Source: Massilia sp. Root133
Lineage (GTDB): Bacteria > Pseudomonadota > Gammaproteobacteria > Burkholderiales > Burkholderiaceae_D
Reading direction: 5' to 3'
NCBI RefSeq assembly: GCF_001426525.1
Contig: NZ_LMEW01000007.1
Span: 100,399-164,398, forward strand
DNA length: 64,000 nt
The position numbers were made by a program, and so were the translations under genes. The notes beneath the pieces were generated by a model. The model searched no databases. It was not told the DNA's origin and was given only the letters and a program-made list of their open reading frames with translations. Shown piece after piece: positions 1 to 11,478 of the stretch (positions within the stretch are counted from its first letter, which is position 1; each line of letters starts with the position of its first letter).

Positions 1-2
1 CG

Positions 3-185
3 GCGTTCATCGAGCTGGCGCAGCAGGGCATGTCGGGGCAGGAACTGGACACGATCAATGCGGCGGTGCTGAAGGGGGCGCCGCTCGGGACGCATGCGTT
101 CAAGGTCGAGCTGGAGCACAAGACCAAGCGGCAGATCCTGCCGGCGAAGCGGGGGAGGCCGTTCAAGGTCAAGGCTGCGGAATAG
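3..185 (+). CDS. C-terminal fragment of a REP-associated (RAYT-like) transposase
   Basis: An open frame enters from the left edge and stops at TAG 183-185, giving about 60 residues. The tail is basic and contains KRGRPFKV, a Lys/Arg-Gly-Arg-Pro ending I associate with REP-associated tyrosine transposases of the Y1/IS200-like family. The catalytic HUH and tyrosine motifs would lie upstream, outside the window, so the family call rests on the tail and on context. A REP hairpin pair begins 64 bases downstream, and RAYTs are known to sit beside the REPs they mobilise. It could instead be another small DNA-binding protein with an AT-hook-like RGRP tail. Confidence 0.45.
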   Translation, partial: AFIELAQQGMSGQELDTINAAVLKGAPLGTHAFKVELEHKTKRQILPAKRGRPFKVKAAE

Positions 186-248
186 ATTTGTGCGCAGCGT
201 CATTGCAACAAATACAGAGGGGAGGCCATTGCCTCCCTTTTTTTATGC

Positions 249-332
249 CCGTCATTCCCGCGCAAGCGGGAATCCATACTGAATATCTAAGGCCAGCTCA
301 GCATGGGTTCCCGCTTCCGCGGGAACGACGGT
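249..332. repeat. Paired REP hairpins (BIME-like), copy A
   Basis: Two short palindromes face each other. The left is ATTCCCGC (254-261) with GCGGGAAT (266-273). The right is GTTCCCGC (307-314) with GCGGGAAC (319-326). The flanks CGTCATTCC and GGAACGACG are inverted copies of one unit, giving the usual head-to-head REP pair. Related pairs occur at 5266-5345, 17148-17263 and 23276-23381, always between genes. A short T run (331-335) follows the right hairpin, so it may also end transcription coming from the left. Confidence 0.85.
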
Positions 333-524
333 TTTTCGTATAACTATATGATTTTATTAATGGAATAAGCGAACTGAACAATTTTGCTCACTATGTCCCC
401 ATTTAATTTGCGACCAAAAAACTCGGCATTTAATTCGACTCCGACCCTAATTATTGCTATTGATGTTTACCGAAGTCTGCTCTATCCTCGGCCTTCAATA
501 TCTTCAAAATGCTGCGGAGCCCCC
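333..524 (+). promoter_or_regulatory. AT-rich leader and probable promoter region of gltB
   Basis: This stretch is clearly richer in A and T than its surroundings and lies between the REP pair and gltB. The gltB frame stays open back to an ATG at 384, but the encoded residues resemble no glutamate synthase N-terminus. I therefore read it as untranslated leader. TATAACT near 339-345 is a possible -10, without a convincing -35. GGAG at 516-519 is the ribosome binding site for the ATG at 525. Confidence 0.35.
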
Positions 525-3500
525 ATGATTGCCCAAGGTTTGTACGATCCCGCCAATGAACACGACGCCTGTGGCGTCGGTTTCGTCGCCCATATCAAGG
601 GCAACAAGAGCCACTCCATTATTGAACAGGGTCTGCTGATCCTGAAAAACCTGGACCACCGGGGCGCCGTCGGTGCCGATGCCCTGATGGGCGACGGTGC
701 CGGTATCCTGATCCAGATCCCTGACCAGTTCTACCGCGACGAGATGGCCAAGCAGGGCATCGAACTGCCGCCGCCGGGCGAATATGGCGTCGGCATGATC
801 TTCCTGCCGAAGGAACACGCTTCGCGCATCGCCTGCGAACAGGAAATCGAGCGCGCCGTGCGCGCCGAAGGCCAGGTCGTGCTGGGCTGGCGCAACGTGC
901 CGGTGGACGACACGATGCCGATGTCGCCGACCGTCCGCACGAAAGAGCCGGTGATCCGCCAGATCTTCATCGGCCGCGGCCCGGACGTGATGGTCACGGA
1001 CGCGCTCGAGCGCAAGCTGTACGTCATCCGCAAATCGTCGGGCCACGCGATCCAGGCCCTGAAACTCATCCACGGCAAGGAATTCTTCGTGCCGTCGATG
1101 TCCGCCCGTACCGTCGTCTACAAGGGCCTGCTGCTGGCGGACCAGGTCGGCGTGTACTACAAGGACCTGCAGGACCCGCGCTGCGTCTCCGCGCTGGCCA
1201 TGGTGCACCAGCGCTTCTCGACGAACACGTTCCCGGAGTGGCCGCTGGCCCACCCGTACCGCCTGCTGGCGCACAACGGCGAGATCAACACCGTCAAGGG
1301 CAACTTCAACTGGACCCGCGCCCGCGAAGGCGTCATGAAGTCGGCCGTGCTGGGCGACGACCTGCAGAAACTGTTCCCGCTGATCTATGAAGGCCAGTCG
1401 GACACCGCCTGCTTCGACAACGCGCTCGAACTGCTGGTCATGGCCGGCTACCCGATCGCCCAGGCGATGATGATGATGATCCCGGAAGCCTGGGAAAACC
1501 ACGCGACGATGGACGAGAACCGCCGCGCGTTCTACGAATACCACGCCGCGATGATGGAACCGTGGGACGGCCCGGCCGCCATGGCCTTCACCGACGGCCG
1601 CCACATCGGCGGTACGCTGGACCGCAACGGCCTGCGTCCGGCCCGCTACATCGTCACGGACGACGACCTGGTCGTCATGGCCTCGGAATCGGGCACGCTG
1701 CCGATCCCGGAATCGCGCATCGTCAAGAAATGGCGTCTGCAGCCGGGCAAGATGTTCCTCATCGACCTGGAAGCCGGCCGCATCATCGACGACAAGGAAC
1801 TGAAGGACACCTACTCGAACGCCAAGCCCTATAAAGCATGGATCAAGTCGGTGCGCATCAAGCTCAACGAAATCAAGCTGTCGGAAAGCCAGCTGTCGCA
1901 GAACCGTGCCAAGGATGCGCAAGGCGAGAAAGCCGCTATTTCTCTGCTGGACCGCCAGCAGGCATTCGGCTACACCCAGGAAGACCTGAAGTTCCTGATG
2001 GCCCCGATGGCCGTGCTGGGCGAAGAAGCCACCGGCTCGATGGGTAACGACTCGCCGCTGGCCGTCATGTCGAACAAGCTGAAGCCGCTGTACTCGTACT
2101 TCAAGCAGCTGTTCGCCCAGGTCACGAACCCGCCGATCGACCCGATCCGCGAAGCGATGGTGATGTCGCTCGTGTCGTTCATCGGTCCGAAGCCGAACCT
2201 GCTGGACACGAACAACGTCAACCCGCCGATGCGCCTCGAAGTGTCGCAGCCGGTGATCGGGTTCGACGACATGGCCCGCCTGCGCAGCATCAGCCTGCAC
2301 ACCGGCGGCAAGTTCAAGTCGTATGAACTGAACATCTGCTATCCGGTCTCGTGGGGCAAGGAAGGCATCGAAGCGTCGCTGGCCTCGCTGTGCGCGGAAG
2401 CCGTCGATGCCGTCAAGTCGGGCCACAACATCCTGATCGTCTCGGACCGCAACGTCAACGCCGACCAGGTCGCGATCCCCGCGCTGCTGGCGACGTCCGC
2501 GATCCACCAGCACCTCGTCCAGCGCGGCCTGCGCGCATCGACGGGCCTCGTCGTGGAAACCGGCTCGTGCCGCGAGACGCACCACTTCGCCCTGCTGGCC
2601 GGCTATGGCGCGGAAGCCGTGCACCCGTACCTGGCGCTGGAAACGCTGGTCGACCTGGCGCACACGCTGCCGCACGAGATGGCTGCAGATAAAGCCATCT
2701 ACAACTACACCAAGGCAGTCGGCAAGGGCCTCATGAAGGTCATGTCGAAGATGGGCATCTCGACCTACATGTCGTACTGCGGCGCCCAGATCTTCGAAGC
2801 CATCGGCCTGAACAAGTCGCTGGTCGACAAGTACTTCCGCGGCACGTCGTCGACGGTGGAAGGCATCGGCCTGTTCGAAGTGGCCGAGGAAGCCCTGCGC
2901 CTGCACGGCCTGGCCTTCGGCAAGGATCCCCTGCTGGCCAACGCGCTGGACGTCGGCGGCGAATACGCCTACCGCGTGCGCGGCGAAGACCACCTGTGGA
3001 CGCCGGACGCGATCGCCAAGCTGCAGCACTCGACCCGTGCCAACAACTACAGCACGTATAAAGAGTACGCGCAGCTCATCAACGACCAGACCCGCCGTCA
3101 CCTGACCCTGCGCGGCCTGTTCGAATTCAAGATCGATCCGACCAAGGCGATCCCGCTGGACGAAGTCGAGCCGGCAAAAGAGATCGTCAAGCGCTTCGCC
3201 ACCGGCGCGATGTCGCTGGGCTCGATCTCGACCGAAGCCCACGCCACGCTGGCCATCGCCATGAACCGTATCGGCGGCAAGTCGAACACGGGCGAAGGCG
3301 GTGAAGATCCGGCGCGCTACATGGGCGAGTTCAAGGGCATCAAGATCGCCAAGGGCGAGACCCTGGCCTCGATCCTGGGCAAGGACCGCGTCGTCGCCGA
3401 CATCCCGCTGGTCGAAGGCGATTCGCTGCGTTCGAAGATCAAGCAGGTGGCATCGGGCCGCTTCGGTGTGACCGCCGAATACCTGGCGTCCGCCGACCAG

Positions 3501-5240
3501 ATCCAGATCAAGATGGCGCAGGGCGCCAAGCCGGGCGAAGGCGGCCAGCTGCCGGGCCACAAAGTGTCCGAGTACATCGCGTCGCTGCGCTTCTCGGTGC
3601 CGGGCGTGGGCCTGATCTCGCCGCCGCCGCACCACGACATCTACTCGATCGAAGACCTGGCGCAGCTGATCCACGACCTGAAAAACGTGAACCCGCACGC
3701 GTCGATCTCCGTGAAGCTGGTGTCGGAAGTCGGTATCGGTACGGTCGCCGCCGGTGTGTCGAAGGCGAAGGCCGACCACGTCGTCGTCGCCGGCCATGAC
3801 GGCGGTACGGGCGCATCGCCGCTGTCGTCGGTCAAGCACGCCGGCACGCCGTGGGAACTGGGCCTCGCCGAGACCCAGCAGACCCTCGTGCTGAACGGCC
3901 TGCGCAGCCGTATCCGCGTCCAGGCCGACGGCCAGATGCGTACCGGCCGCGACGTCGTCATCGCCGCCCTGCTGGGCGCGGACGAAGTGGGCTTCGCGAC
4001 GGCACCGCTGGTCGTCGAAGGCTGCATCATGATGCGTAAGTGCCACCTGAACACCTGCCCGGTGGGCGTGGCCACGCAGGATCCGGAACTGCGCGCCAAG
4101 TTCTCGGGCAAGCCGGAACACGTCGTGAACTACTTCTTCTTCGTCGCCGAAGAAGCGCGCCAGATCATGGCCCAGCTGGGCATCCGCACGTTCGACGAAC
4201 TGATCGGCCGTTCCGACCTGCTGGACAAGTCGAAGGCCGTCGGCCACTGGAAGGCACAGGGCCTGGACTTCTCGAACATCTTCTACCAGCCGAAGGTCGA
4301 CGACAAACGCCAGCTGCTGCACTCGGACGGCCAGGACCACGGCCTGGACAAGGCCCTGGACCACAAGCTGATCGCACAGGCCAAGGCCGCGCTGGAGAAA
4401 GGCGAGCGCGTCTCGTTCATCTCGCCGGTGAAGAACGTCAACCGCACGGTCGGCGCGATGCTGTCGGGCGAAGTCGCCAAGCGCTACGGCCATGCCGGCC
4501 TGCCGGACGACACGATCCACATCCAGCTGCAGGGCACCGCGGGCCAGTCGGCCGGCGCGTTCCTGGCACACGGCATCACGCTGGACCTGGTCGGCGAAGG
4601 TAACGACTACGTCGGTAAAGGCCTGTCGGGCGGCCGCATCATCGTGCGTCCGAACACGGAGTTCCGCGGCTGGGCCGTCGACAACATCATCGTCGGCAAC
4701 ACGGTGCTGTACGGCGCGATCGCCGGTGAAGCGTTCCTGAACGGCGTGGCCGGCGAGCGTTTCGCGGTGCGTAACTCGGGTGCGACCGCGATCGTCGAAG
4801 GCGTGGGCGACCACGGTTGCGAATACATGACCGGCGGTACCGTCGTCGTGCTGGGCGACACCGGCCGCAACTTCGCGGCGGGCATGTCGGGTGGCGTGGC
4901 GTATGTCTACGATCCGAAGGGCGACTTCGAGCAGAAGTGCAACACCGCGATGGTGGCACTGGAGAGCGTGCAGTCGACCAAGGAACAGAGCGACAAGGCC
5001 AGCTGGCATGCACAGACCCGCAACGGCGAGCGCGAGTCGGACGAAGCGATCCTGAAGCGCCTGATCGAGCGTCACTTCAAGCACACGGGTTCGACCCGTG
5101 CGCGCAACCTGCTGGACGACTGGGCCAACAGCCGCAGCAAGTTCGTCAAGGTCTTCCCGACCGAGTACAAGCGCGCACTGGAAGAGATGCACAACAGCAG
5201 CATGGAAGAAGCCAACGACAAGATCGAACTGGCTGCCTGA
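525..5240 (+). CDS. gltB: Glutamate synthase (NADPH) large subunit
   Basis: The large subunit of glutamate synthase takes the amide nitrogen of glutamine and transfers it to 2-oxoglutarate, making glutamate in the GS-GOGAT route. The protein has 1571 residues, normal for the family. I chose ATG 525 because it places the catalytic cysteine at residue 16 (HDACGVGF) after a short propeptide, and GGAG lies 5 bases upstream. Domains in order: class II glutamine amidotransferase (about 16-420), central domain, FMN-binding synthase domain (about 850-1240) and C-terminal GXGXG beta-helix (about 1300-1530). C1167, C1173 and C1178 (C-x5-C-x4-C) fit the 3Fe-4S cluster. gltD follows after a REP-containing gap. 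Confidence 0.97.
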   Translation: MIAQGLYDPANEHDACGVGFVAHIKGNKSHSIIEQGLLILKNLDHRGAVGADALMGDGAGILIQIPDQFYRDEMAKQGIELPPPGEYGVGMIFLPKEHASRIACEQEIERAVRAEGQVVLGWRNVPVDDTMPMSPTVRTKEPVIRQIFIGRGPDVMVTDALERKLYVIRKSSGHAIQALKLIHGKEFFVPSMSARTVVYKGLLLADQVGVYYKDLQDPRCVSALAMVHQRFSTNTFPEWPLAHPYRLLAHNGEINTVKGNFNWTRAREGVMKSAVLGDDLQKLFPLIYEGQSDTACFDNALELLVMAGYPIAQAMMMMIPEAWENHATMDENRRAFYEYHAAMMEPWDGPAAMAFTDGRHIGGTLDRNGLRPARYIVTDDDLVVMASESGTLPIPESRIVKKWRLQPGKMFLIDLEAGRIIDDKELKDTYSNAKPYKAWIKSVRIKLNEIKLSESQLSQNRAKDAQGEKAAISLLDRQQAFGYTQEDLKFLMAPMAVLGEEATGSMGNDSPLAVMSNKLKPLYSYFKQLFAQVTNPPIDPIREAMVMSLVSFIGPKPNLLDTNNVNPPMRLEVSQPVIGFDDMARLRSISLHTGGKFKSYELNICYPVSWGKEGIEASLASLCAEAVDAVKSGHNILIVSDRNVNADQVAIPALLATSAIHQHLVQRGLRASTGLVVETGSCRETHHFALLAGYGAEAVHPYLALETLVDLAHTLPHEMAADKAIYNYTKAVGKGLMKVMSKMGISTYMSYCGAQIFEAIGLNKSLVDKYFRGTSSTVEGIGLFEVAEEALRLHGLAFGKDPLLANALDVGGEYAYRVRGEDHLWTPDAIAKLQHSTRANNYSTYKEYAQLINDQTRRHLTLRGLFEFKIDPTKAIPLDEVEPAKEIVKRFATGAMSLGSISTEAHATLAIAMNRIGGKSNTGEGGEDPARYMGEFKGIKIAKGETLASILGKDRVVADIPLVEGDSLRSKIKQVASGRFGVTAEYLASADQIQIKMAQGAKPGEGGQLPGHKVSEYIASLRFSVPGVGLISPPPHHDIYSIEDLAQLIHDLKNVNPHASISVKLVSEVGIGTVAAGVSKAKADHVVVAGHDGGTGASPLSSVKHAGTPWELGLAETQQTLVLNGLRSRIRVQADGQMRTGRDVVIAALLGADEVGFATAPLVVEGCIMMRKCHLNTCPVGVATQDPELRAKFSGKPEHVVNYFFFVAEEARQIMAQLGIRTFDELIGRSDLLDKSKAVGHWKAQGLDFSNIFYQPKVDDKRQLLHSDGQDHGLDKALDHKLIAQAKAALEKGERVSFISPVKNVNRTVGAMLSGEVAKRYGHAGLPDDTIHIQLQGTAGQSAGAFLAHGITLDLVGEGNDYVGKGLSGGRIIVRPNTEFRGWAVDNIIVGNTVLYGAIAGEAFLNGVAGERFAVRNSGATAIVEGVGDHGCEYMTGGTVVVLGDTGRNFAAGMSGGVAYVYDPKGDFEQKCNTAMVALESVQSTKEQSDKASWHAQTRNGERESDEAILKRLIERHFKHTGSTRARNLLDDWANSRSKFVKVFPTEYKRALEEMHNSSMEEANDKIELAA

Positions 5241-5265
5241 TGCTGCAAGGGCCGCGTGCCTGTTG

Positions 5266-5345
5266 AACTTGGGCCCCCGCCTGCGCGGGGGCGACGGAAC
5301 AACCGTTAGCAGTGAAACGTCGTCCCCGCGAAGGCGGGGATCCAA
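5266..5345. repeat. REP hairpin pair, copy B, between gltB and gltD
   Basis: The left hairpin is GCCCCCGC (5273-5280) with GCGGGGGC (5285-5292). The right is TCCCCGC (5323-5329) with GCGGGGA (5334-5340). The inverted flanks resemble the other copies, but C replaces T in the arms, so this is a diverged variant. It occupies about half of the 176-base gap inside the gltBD operon. There it could stabilise upstream mRNA or attenuate gltD. Confidence 0.8.
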
Positions 5346-5416
5346 GCTTAGCAGCCGAAGTCGCGTGGCCCGCATCTCCTCGAACCGAACAGAACACGAC
5401 ATACCAAGGAATACAA

Positions 5417-6880
<1,464 letters not shown>

Positions 6881-6903
6881 TCTGCCAGCGCCTGTTTGGA
6901 TGA

Positions 6904-6937
6904 ACGGCCCGGGTGTGCAGCCCGGGCCGTTTTTTTT
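6904..6937 (+). terminator. Rho-independent terminator after gltD
   Basis: A perfect 10-base stem (6904-6913 with 6921-6930) and a 7-base loop are followed by a run of eight T (6930-6937). It lies 24 bases after the gltD stop and separates gltBD from the next gene. Confidence 0.9.
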
Positions 6938-6982
6938 ACGCGAACTGCTAGCATGCAGATTCTGACAATCACGGAGAACAAT

Positions 6983-7867
6983 ATGGAGATCGGCTACGTC
7001 GGCCTGGGCGGCATGGGACATGCCATGGCAAGCAACCTCATTAGTAAGGGCCATACGCTCCGCGTGTGGAACCGCTCGCCCGGCAAGGCGGCCGACCTCG
7101 TCGCCCAGGGCGCCACGCTGGTCGAGCATCCGGGCCAGGCCGCGGCCGGCGACGGCGTCGTGTTCACGATGGTGGCCGATGACGCGGCGCTGGAGCAGGT
7201 CGTCGGCGGGCCGGACGGCATCGCGGCAAAACTGGGTCCGGGCGGCATCCACGTGTCGATGAGCACGGTGTCGCCGGAGACGACGCAGCGCATCGCCGCC
7301 CTGCACGCCGAACGCGGCGCCGCCTTCGTCGCCGCCCCCGTGTTCGGCCGCCCGACCGCCGCGGCCGCCGCCATGCTGTTCATCCTGGTCGCGGGTGAAG
7401 CCGGCGCGCGCGACAAGATCATGCCGCTGCTGGAAACGATGGGCCAGCGCGTGTTCCCGCTGGGCGACGACCCCGTCGCCGCCAGCATCGTCAAGCTGAG
7501 TGGTAACTTCATGATCATGGGCGTCATCGAGGCGATGGCGGAAGCGGCGACCCTGTGCGAGAAATACGGCGTCGAGCGCTCGGCCATGATGGACGTGATG
7601 ACCCAATCGATCTTCGCCACGCCGCTGTACGTCAATTACGGCAAGCTGATCGCGCAGCACGACTACGCCAACCCCGGCTTCAAGCTGTCGCTGGGTTTCA
7701 AGGATGCGGATCTCGTGATGGCGGCCGCGCGCAAGGCCCACGTGCCGATGCCGCTGGCCAGCATGATGCACGACCGCTTCCTGTCCGCGCTGGCGAAGGA
7801 CCGCGGCGAGCTCGACTGGACTGCGGCGGCGCTGAACGTGTCGGAAGACGCCGGTCTGCGAAGCTGA
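6983..7867 (+). CDS. NAD(P)-dependent oxidoreductase, 3-hydroxyisobutyrate dehydrogenase family
   Basis: This 294-residue enzyme belongs to the beta-hydroxyacid dehydrogenase family. The Rossmann motif GLGGMG begins at residue 7. An SIVKLSGN segment near residue 171 carries the family catalytic lysine and asparagine, and the rest forms the helical C-terminal domain. ATG 6983 has GGAG 6 bases upstream and puts the Rossmann strand at the N-terminus. The substrate cannot be read from sequence: 3-hydroxyisobutyrate, tartronate semialdehyde or succinic semialdehyde (GLYR1-like) are all possible. It is a single gene that abuts the convergent CapA-like gene with no gap. Confidence 0.85.
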   Translation: MEIGYVGLGGMGHAMASNLISKGHTLRVWNRSPGKAADLVAQGATLVEHPGQAAAGDGVVFTMVADDAALEQVVGGPDGIAAKLGPGGIHVSMSTVSPETTQRIAALHAERGAAFVAAPVFGRPTAAAAAMLFILVAGEAGARDKIMPLLETMGQRVFPLGDDPVAASIVKLSGNFMIMGVIEAMAEAATLCEKYGVERSAMMDVMTQSIFATPLYVNYGKLIAQHDYANPGFKLSLGFKDADLVMAAARKAHVPMPLASMMHDRFLSALAKDRGELDWTAAALNVSEDAGLRS

Positions 7868-8875
7868 TCACTCGTGCGGCGTGGTGGCACCCGGCTCAAT
7901 GACGAGCAGGCCGCCGTCCAGCCGCGCTGTCGTGCCGAGATCGCGGCACAGCGCCTGCATGCGCGTATAGATCCAGGTGCGTTGCGTGTGGTCGGCCGGC
8001 AACGCGCGGCCGTGGCGGATGAACACCGGGTGCAGCACGATGCGGCGCAGCGCGTCCTCGCCCAGGTGCACCTCGAACAGCAGTTGATGGTCGTTGCGCA
8101 GGTCCGCGTCGACGGCGTAGTCGTCGACGAGGTCGCCAGTCGCGTACAGGATCGGCCAGCCCCGGTACAGCTCGATGCCGTGGAAGATGTGCGCGCTGTG
8201 GCCGTAGACGATCTTCCAGCCGACGTCGATCGCGGCGTGCGCGAGGCGGCGCAGGTGCGGTGCGGGCGCCGTCACCCTGTTCGGACCCCAGTGCAGCGAC
8301 AACACCGGCCAGCGCACGCCGGCCGCGCGCAGGGGCGCGAGCGCGCGGGCGAAGGCGTCGGTGGCGGCCGTCTCGTCGTGCAGGCCGAGCCAGGCGATGC
8401 CGGGGTGATCGTCCGTCGCGGCGAAATCGGCCTGGTGGTCGCAGAATGCCGCCATCCCGACCAGCACCTCGCCGCACGCCACGACGGCCGGAGACAGCGC
8501 CCATGCGAGGTCCGGGCCGGCGCCGGTGTGGGCGATGCCGTGTGCGTCCAGCGTGCGCAGCGTGTCGGCCAGGCCTTGCGCGTCGTAGTCGAGGCTGTGG
8601 TTGTTCGCGAGGCTCACCATGCGGATGCCGGCATCGGCCAGCGCCTGGCCGGCCGCCGGCGGCGCGGCGAAATAAAAGACCTTGGGGACGCCGTGCCAGC
8701 GCTCCAGGCTGTCAGTGAGTGCACACTCAAGGTTGACGATGGCCGCGTCGGCCGCACGCAGCAACGGAGAGACGGCTTCCAGTGGTGCGTGGATGCCGTC
8801 GCGCAGCATGACGTCGCGGACGTGGCGGCCCAGCATGACGTCGCCGCCGAACACGAGGCGCAGGTCAGGGCTCAT
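7868..8875 (-). CDS. CapA-family (PGA_cap) metallophosphatase-like protein
   Basis: The 335-residue protein has the layout of the CapA/PgsA family, a metallophosphoesterase-like fold first known from poly-gamma-glutamate capsule synthesis. Visible motifs are FGGDVMLGR near the N-terminus, LANNHSLDY (the NNHxxD metal motif), LHWGP and GHSAH. No signal peptide or membrane anchor is visible with the chosen start, so a cytoplasmic role is possible. The start (CAT at 8873-8875) overlaps the last 11 bases of the upstream hydrolase gene, which implies translational coupling. No capB or capC lies nearby, so capsule synthesis should not be assumed. Confidence 0.75.
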   Translation of the reverse strand: MSPDLRLVFGGDVMLGRHVRDVMLRDGIHAPLEAVSPLLRAADAAIVNLECALTDSLERWHGVPKVFYFAAPPAAGQALADAGIRMVSLANNHSLDYDAQGLADTLRTLDAHGIAHTGAGPDLAWALSPAVVACGEVLVGMAAFCDHQADFAATDDHPGIAWLGLHDETAATDAFARALAPLRAAGVRWPVLSLHWGPNRVTAPAPHLRRLAHAAIDVGWKIVYGHSAHIFHGIELYRGWPILYATGDLVDDYAVDADLRNDHQLLFEVHLGEDALRRIVLHPVFIRHGRALPADHTQRTWIYTRMQALCRDLGTTARLDGGLLVIEPGATTPHE

Positions 8876-9509
8876 GGGTGAAGTAAGTCGTGAACCATTC
8901 GGCTGCCAGCCACGCCACCTCTTCCAGCGTGCCAGGTTCCTCGAACAAATGCGTCGCACCGGGTACGAGCGCCAGCCGTTTTACGCAGCCCAGCTCGCCA
9001 TAGGCCTGCCGGTTCAGCGCGATGACGGGTTCGTCGGCACCGCCCACGATGAGGAGTGTCGGCGCCTCGACGGCGCGCAGGGCGTCGCTGCCGGCGAGAT
9101 CCGGCCGCCCGCCGCGCGACACGACGGCCGCGATGGGCACCGCCGGGTCGGCCGCCAGCTGCAGCGCGGCGGCCGCGCCCGTGCTGGCGCCGAACAGGCC
9201 CAGCGGCAACGGGGCCGTCGCGTCCTGCGCGCCCAGCCAGCTTGCTGCCGCGCGCAGGCGGCCCGTCAGCAGGGAGATATCGAATCGGTTATGGTATTGA
9301 CGGTCTTCGTGCGGCGTGAGCAGGTCCAGCAACAGCGTACCGATGCCGGCGTCGCGCAGCACGTGCGCCACGTGGTTGTTGCGCGGGCTCAAACGGCTGC
9401 TTCCGCTGCCGTGCGCGAACAGCACGACCCCGGAGGGAGTGTCGGGCAGCTCGAGCATGCCTTCCATCGTCGCCGCGCCGCTGTCGATGTGGACCAGGGC
9501 TTTTGTCAT
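8865..9509 (-). CDS. Alpha/beta hydrolase, dienelactone-hydrolase-like
   Basis: This protein of 214 residues has an alpha/beta hydrolase core. The nucleophile elbow is GASTG, the acid lies in GGADEP and the histidine in GATHLF. An early LFAHGSGSSRLSPRN segment forms the oxyanion region. This form often occurs as a stand-alone protein or fused to phosphoribosyltransferases; its substrates are unknown. I chose ATG at 9507-9509 over a TTG nine codons upstream. The 3' end overlaps the CapA-like gene by 11 bases, so both are probably made from one transcript. Confidence 0.8.
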   Translation of the reverse strand: MTKALVHIDSGAATMEGMLELPDTPSGVVLFAHGSGSSRLSPRNNHVAHVLRDAGIGTLLLDLLTPHEDRQYHNRFDISLLTGRLRAAASWLGAQDATAPLPLGLFGASTGAAAALQLAADPAVPIAAVVSRGGRPDLAGSDALRAVEAPTLLIVGGADEPVIALNRQAYGELGCVKRLALVPGATHLFEEPGTLEEVAWLAAEWFTTYFTHEP

Positions 9510-9640
9510 GATCGTTAGACCATCTGGCAGGGGCAAAGATTCGGCATCCGATTGTTAAATGGGGAGTGACCGAAAGTCCGGCATTTGCCCGTTCCCAACG
9601 TCCGGGACAGGACGTCGGATCGCGATGTAGTGGATCTTCA

Positions 9641-9876
9641 GGATGTCCCCGTAAAAGGGTTTCTTTCAGGCATTTGTAAAGATTGTTTACTGATGTGAAA
9701 CAATGTGTTGTATGCATAAGTTATTAAAAACAAGCACTTAGGTTCTAAAATAGCTGACTCGTGATTTAGTAATGTTGTAATATCACGTCGATAACATGCC
9801 AGGAATTGGGCCGTGTCCTGCAGGCCTTGCCGTTTCTGCACTACAATACGAGATTCTCCAAATACCAATATCCACT
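9641..9876 (+). promoter_or_regulatory. AT-rich upstream region of the mla operon
   Basis: The 367-base gap between the divergent hydrolase gene and mlaF turns strongly AT-rich after about 9640. It holds two inverted repeats: ATTGTTT/AAACAAT at 9682-9704 and CGTGAT/ATCACG at 9760-9787. Possible promoter elements are CTGACT (9754-9759) with TAATAT (9778-9783), and a TACAAT at 9842-9847 close to the GTG start. None has a perfect -35/-10 pair, so the exact promoter is uncertain. Confidence 0.35.
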
Positions 9877-10680
9877 GTGTCCAACCTCGTCGAAATTCGC
9901 GATCTGCATTTTTCGTATGGCGATCGCCCGATCCTGCAGAACCTGAGCATGGACTTCCCGCGCGGCAAGCTGATTGCCGTGATGGGCGGCTCCGGCTCGG
10001 GCAAGACGACGGTCCTGCGCCTGATCGGCGGCCAGATCAAGCCGCAGCGCGGCACCGTCGCCGTGAATGGCGAGGTGGTGAGCCAGCTCGACACCGAAGG
10101 CCTGTACAGGTTGCGGCGCAAGATGGGCATGCTGTTCCAGTTCGGCGCGCTGTTCACCGACCTGACCGTGTTCGAGAACGTGGCCTTTCCGCTGCGCGAG
10201 CACACGGAACTGCCGGAAGAACTGATCCGCGACCTGGTGCTGATGCGCCTGAATGCCGTCGGCCTGCGCAATGCCGCGGACCTGAAGCCGAACGAGATCT
10301 CGGGCGGCATGGCGCGCCGCGTGGCGCTCGCCCGTGCCGTCGCGCTCGACCCGGCGCTGGTCATGTACGACGAACCGTTCGCCGGCCTCGATCCGATCTC
10401 GATGGGCGTGACCGCCAACCTGATCCGCAACCTGAACGATGCGCTCGGCTCGACGTCCATCCTCGTCTCGCACGACGTGAACGAAACTTTCTTGATCGCC
10501 GATTACGTGTATTTCCTGTCCGCGGGCCGGATCGTCGCCTCGGGCACGCCGGACGAGATGCGCCGCTCGACCGATCCGTACGTCAAACAATTCGTGAACG
10601 CCGAGCCGGACGGCCCCGTGCCGTTCCACTATCCCGGCAAATCGCTGGCCGAGGACCTGGGCCTGGGAGGCAAGCGATGA
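9877..10680 (+). CDS. mlaF: Phospholipid transport ABC ATPase MlaF
   Basis: MlaF is the ATPase of the inner-membrane MlaFEDB complex, which moves phospholipids between inner and outer membrane to keep lipid asymmetry. With GTG 9877 the protein has 267 residues, the usual size, and begins VSNLVEIRDLHFSYG. The frame is open to an ATG at 9796, but those extra 27 residues are unlike the family. Walker A is GGSGSGKTT at residues 37-45, the signature is ISGGMARRVALARA and Walker B is LVMYDEPF. No clear Shine-Dalgarno precedes the GTG. The stop overlaps the mlaE start (ATGA). Confidence 0.93.
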   Translation: MSNLVEIRDLHFSYGDRPILQNLSMDFPRGKLIAVMGGSGSGKTTVLRLIGGQIKPQRGTVAVNGEVVSQLDTEGLYRLRRKMGMLFQFGALFTDLTVFENVAFPLREHTELPEELIRDLVLMRLNAVGLRNAADLKPNEISGGMARRVALARAVALDPALVMYDEPFAGLDPISMGVTANLIRNLNDALGSTSILVSHDVNETFLIADYVYFLSAGRIVASGTPDEMRRSTDPYVKQFVNAEPDGPVPFHYPGKSLAEDLGLGGKR

Positions 10681-11456
10681 CCAATCCTCTCGCACTCATC
10701 GGGGGCTTCGTCCTCGACACTTTCGCCCGCGTCGGCTTCGTCACGCGTTCGTTCGGCGGCCTGCTCGGCAAGGCCCCGGGCGCGCTGCGCCGTCCGACCC
10801 TGATCTCGGAACAGGTCCACTTCATCGGCAATTACTCCTTGCTGATCATCACCGTGTCCGGCCTGTTCGTCGGCATGGTGCTAGGTCTGCAGGGCTATTA
10901 CACGCTGAGCCAGTTCGGCGCCGAGGAAAAGCTGGGCCAGCTGGTGGCGCTGTCGCTGCTGCGCGAGCTGGGCCCGGTCGTGACGGCGCTGCTGTTCGCG
11001 GGCCGTGCCGGTACGTCCCTCACGGCGGAAATCGGCCTCATGAAGGCCGGCGAGCAACTGACCGCGATGGAAATGATGGCCGTCAACCCGATCCAGCGCG
11101 TGCTGGCGCCCCGGTTCTGGGCGGGCCTGATCGCCATGCCGGTGCTGGCGGCCGTGTTCTCCGCCATCGGCGTGGTCGGCGGCTATCTGGTCGGCGTGCA
11201 GCTGATCGGCGTGGACGAAGGCGCGTTCTGGTCGCAGATGCAGGCGAACATCGACGTGCGCCGCGACATCATGAATGGTGTCATCAAGAGCTTTGTATTC
11301 GGCATGGCCGTGACGTTCACGGCCCTGTTCCAGGGCTATGAAGCGCAGCCGACGCCGGAAGGCGTGTCGCGCGCCACCACGCGCACCGTCGTGATCGCGT
11401 CGCTGATGGTGCTGGCGCTGGACTTCGTCATGACCGCCTTGATGTTCAACAAGTAA
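10677..11456 (+). CDS. mlaE: Phospholipid transport permease MlaE
   Basis: MlaE is the membrane permease of the Mla complex. The 259-residue protein contains the MlaE-family core, including LGLQGYYTLSQFGAEEKLG, LLRELGPVVTALLFAGRAG and a conserved ExG-type loop at AEIGLMKAGEQLTAMEMM. It has about five or six hydrophobic segments. The ATG at 10677 shares four bases with the mlaF stop. mlaD follows after 22 bases. Confidence 0.95.
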   Translation: MTNPLALIGGFVLDTFARVGFVTRSFGGLLGKAPGALRRPTLISEQVHFIGNYSLLIITVSGLFVGMVLGLQGYYTLSQFGAEEKLGQLVALSLLRELGPVVTALLFAGRAGTSLTAEIGLMKAGEQLTAMEMMAVNPIQRVLAPRFWAGLIAMPVLAAVFSAIGVVGGYLVGVQLIGVDEGAFWSQMQANIDVRRDIMNGVIKSFVFGMAVTFTALFQGYEAQPTPEGVSRATTRTVVIASLMVLALDFVMTALMFNK

Positions 11457-11478
11457 TCTGAAGAGTTGGGAAAAACTT

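Noticed and set aside
249..332. REP pairs considered as a CRISPR array
   Set aside because: Copies are thousands of bases apart, palindromic and paired head to head, with no regular spacers or cas genes.
384..524. In-frame 47-residue N-terminal extension of gltB
   Set aside because: AT-rich, not family-like, and it would bury the catalytic cysteine that must lie near the N-terminus.
504..5402. 1632-codon open frame antisense to gltB
   Set aside because: It mirrors the real gene in a GC-rich codon-position pattern, and its translation is Arg/Val/Asp/His-rich with no known motif.
9813..10676. Long frame joined upstream of mlaE
   Set aside because: It is an out-of-frame reading of mlaF; MlaE starts at the ATGA overlap at 10677.
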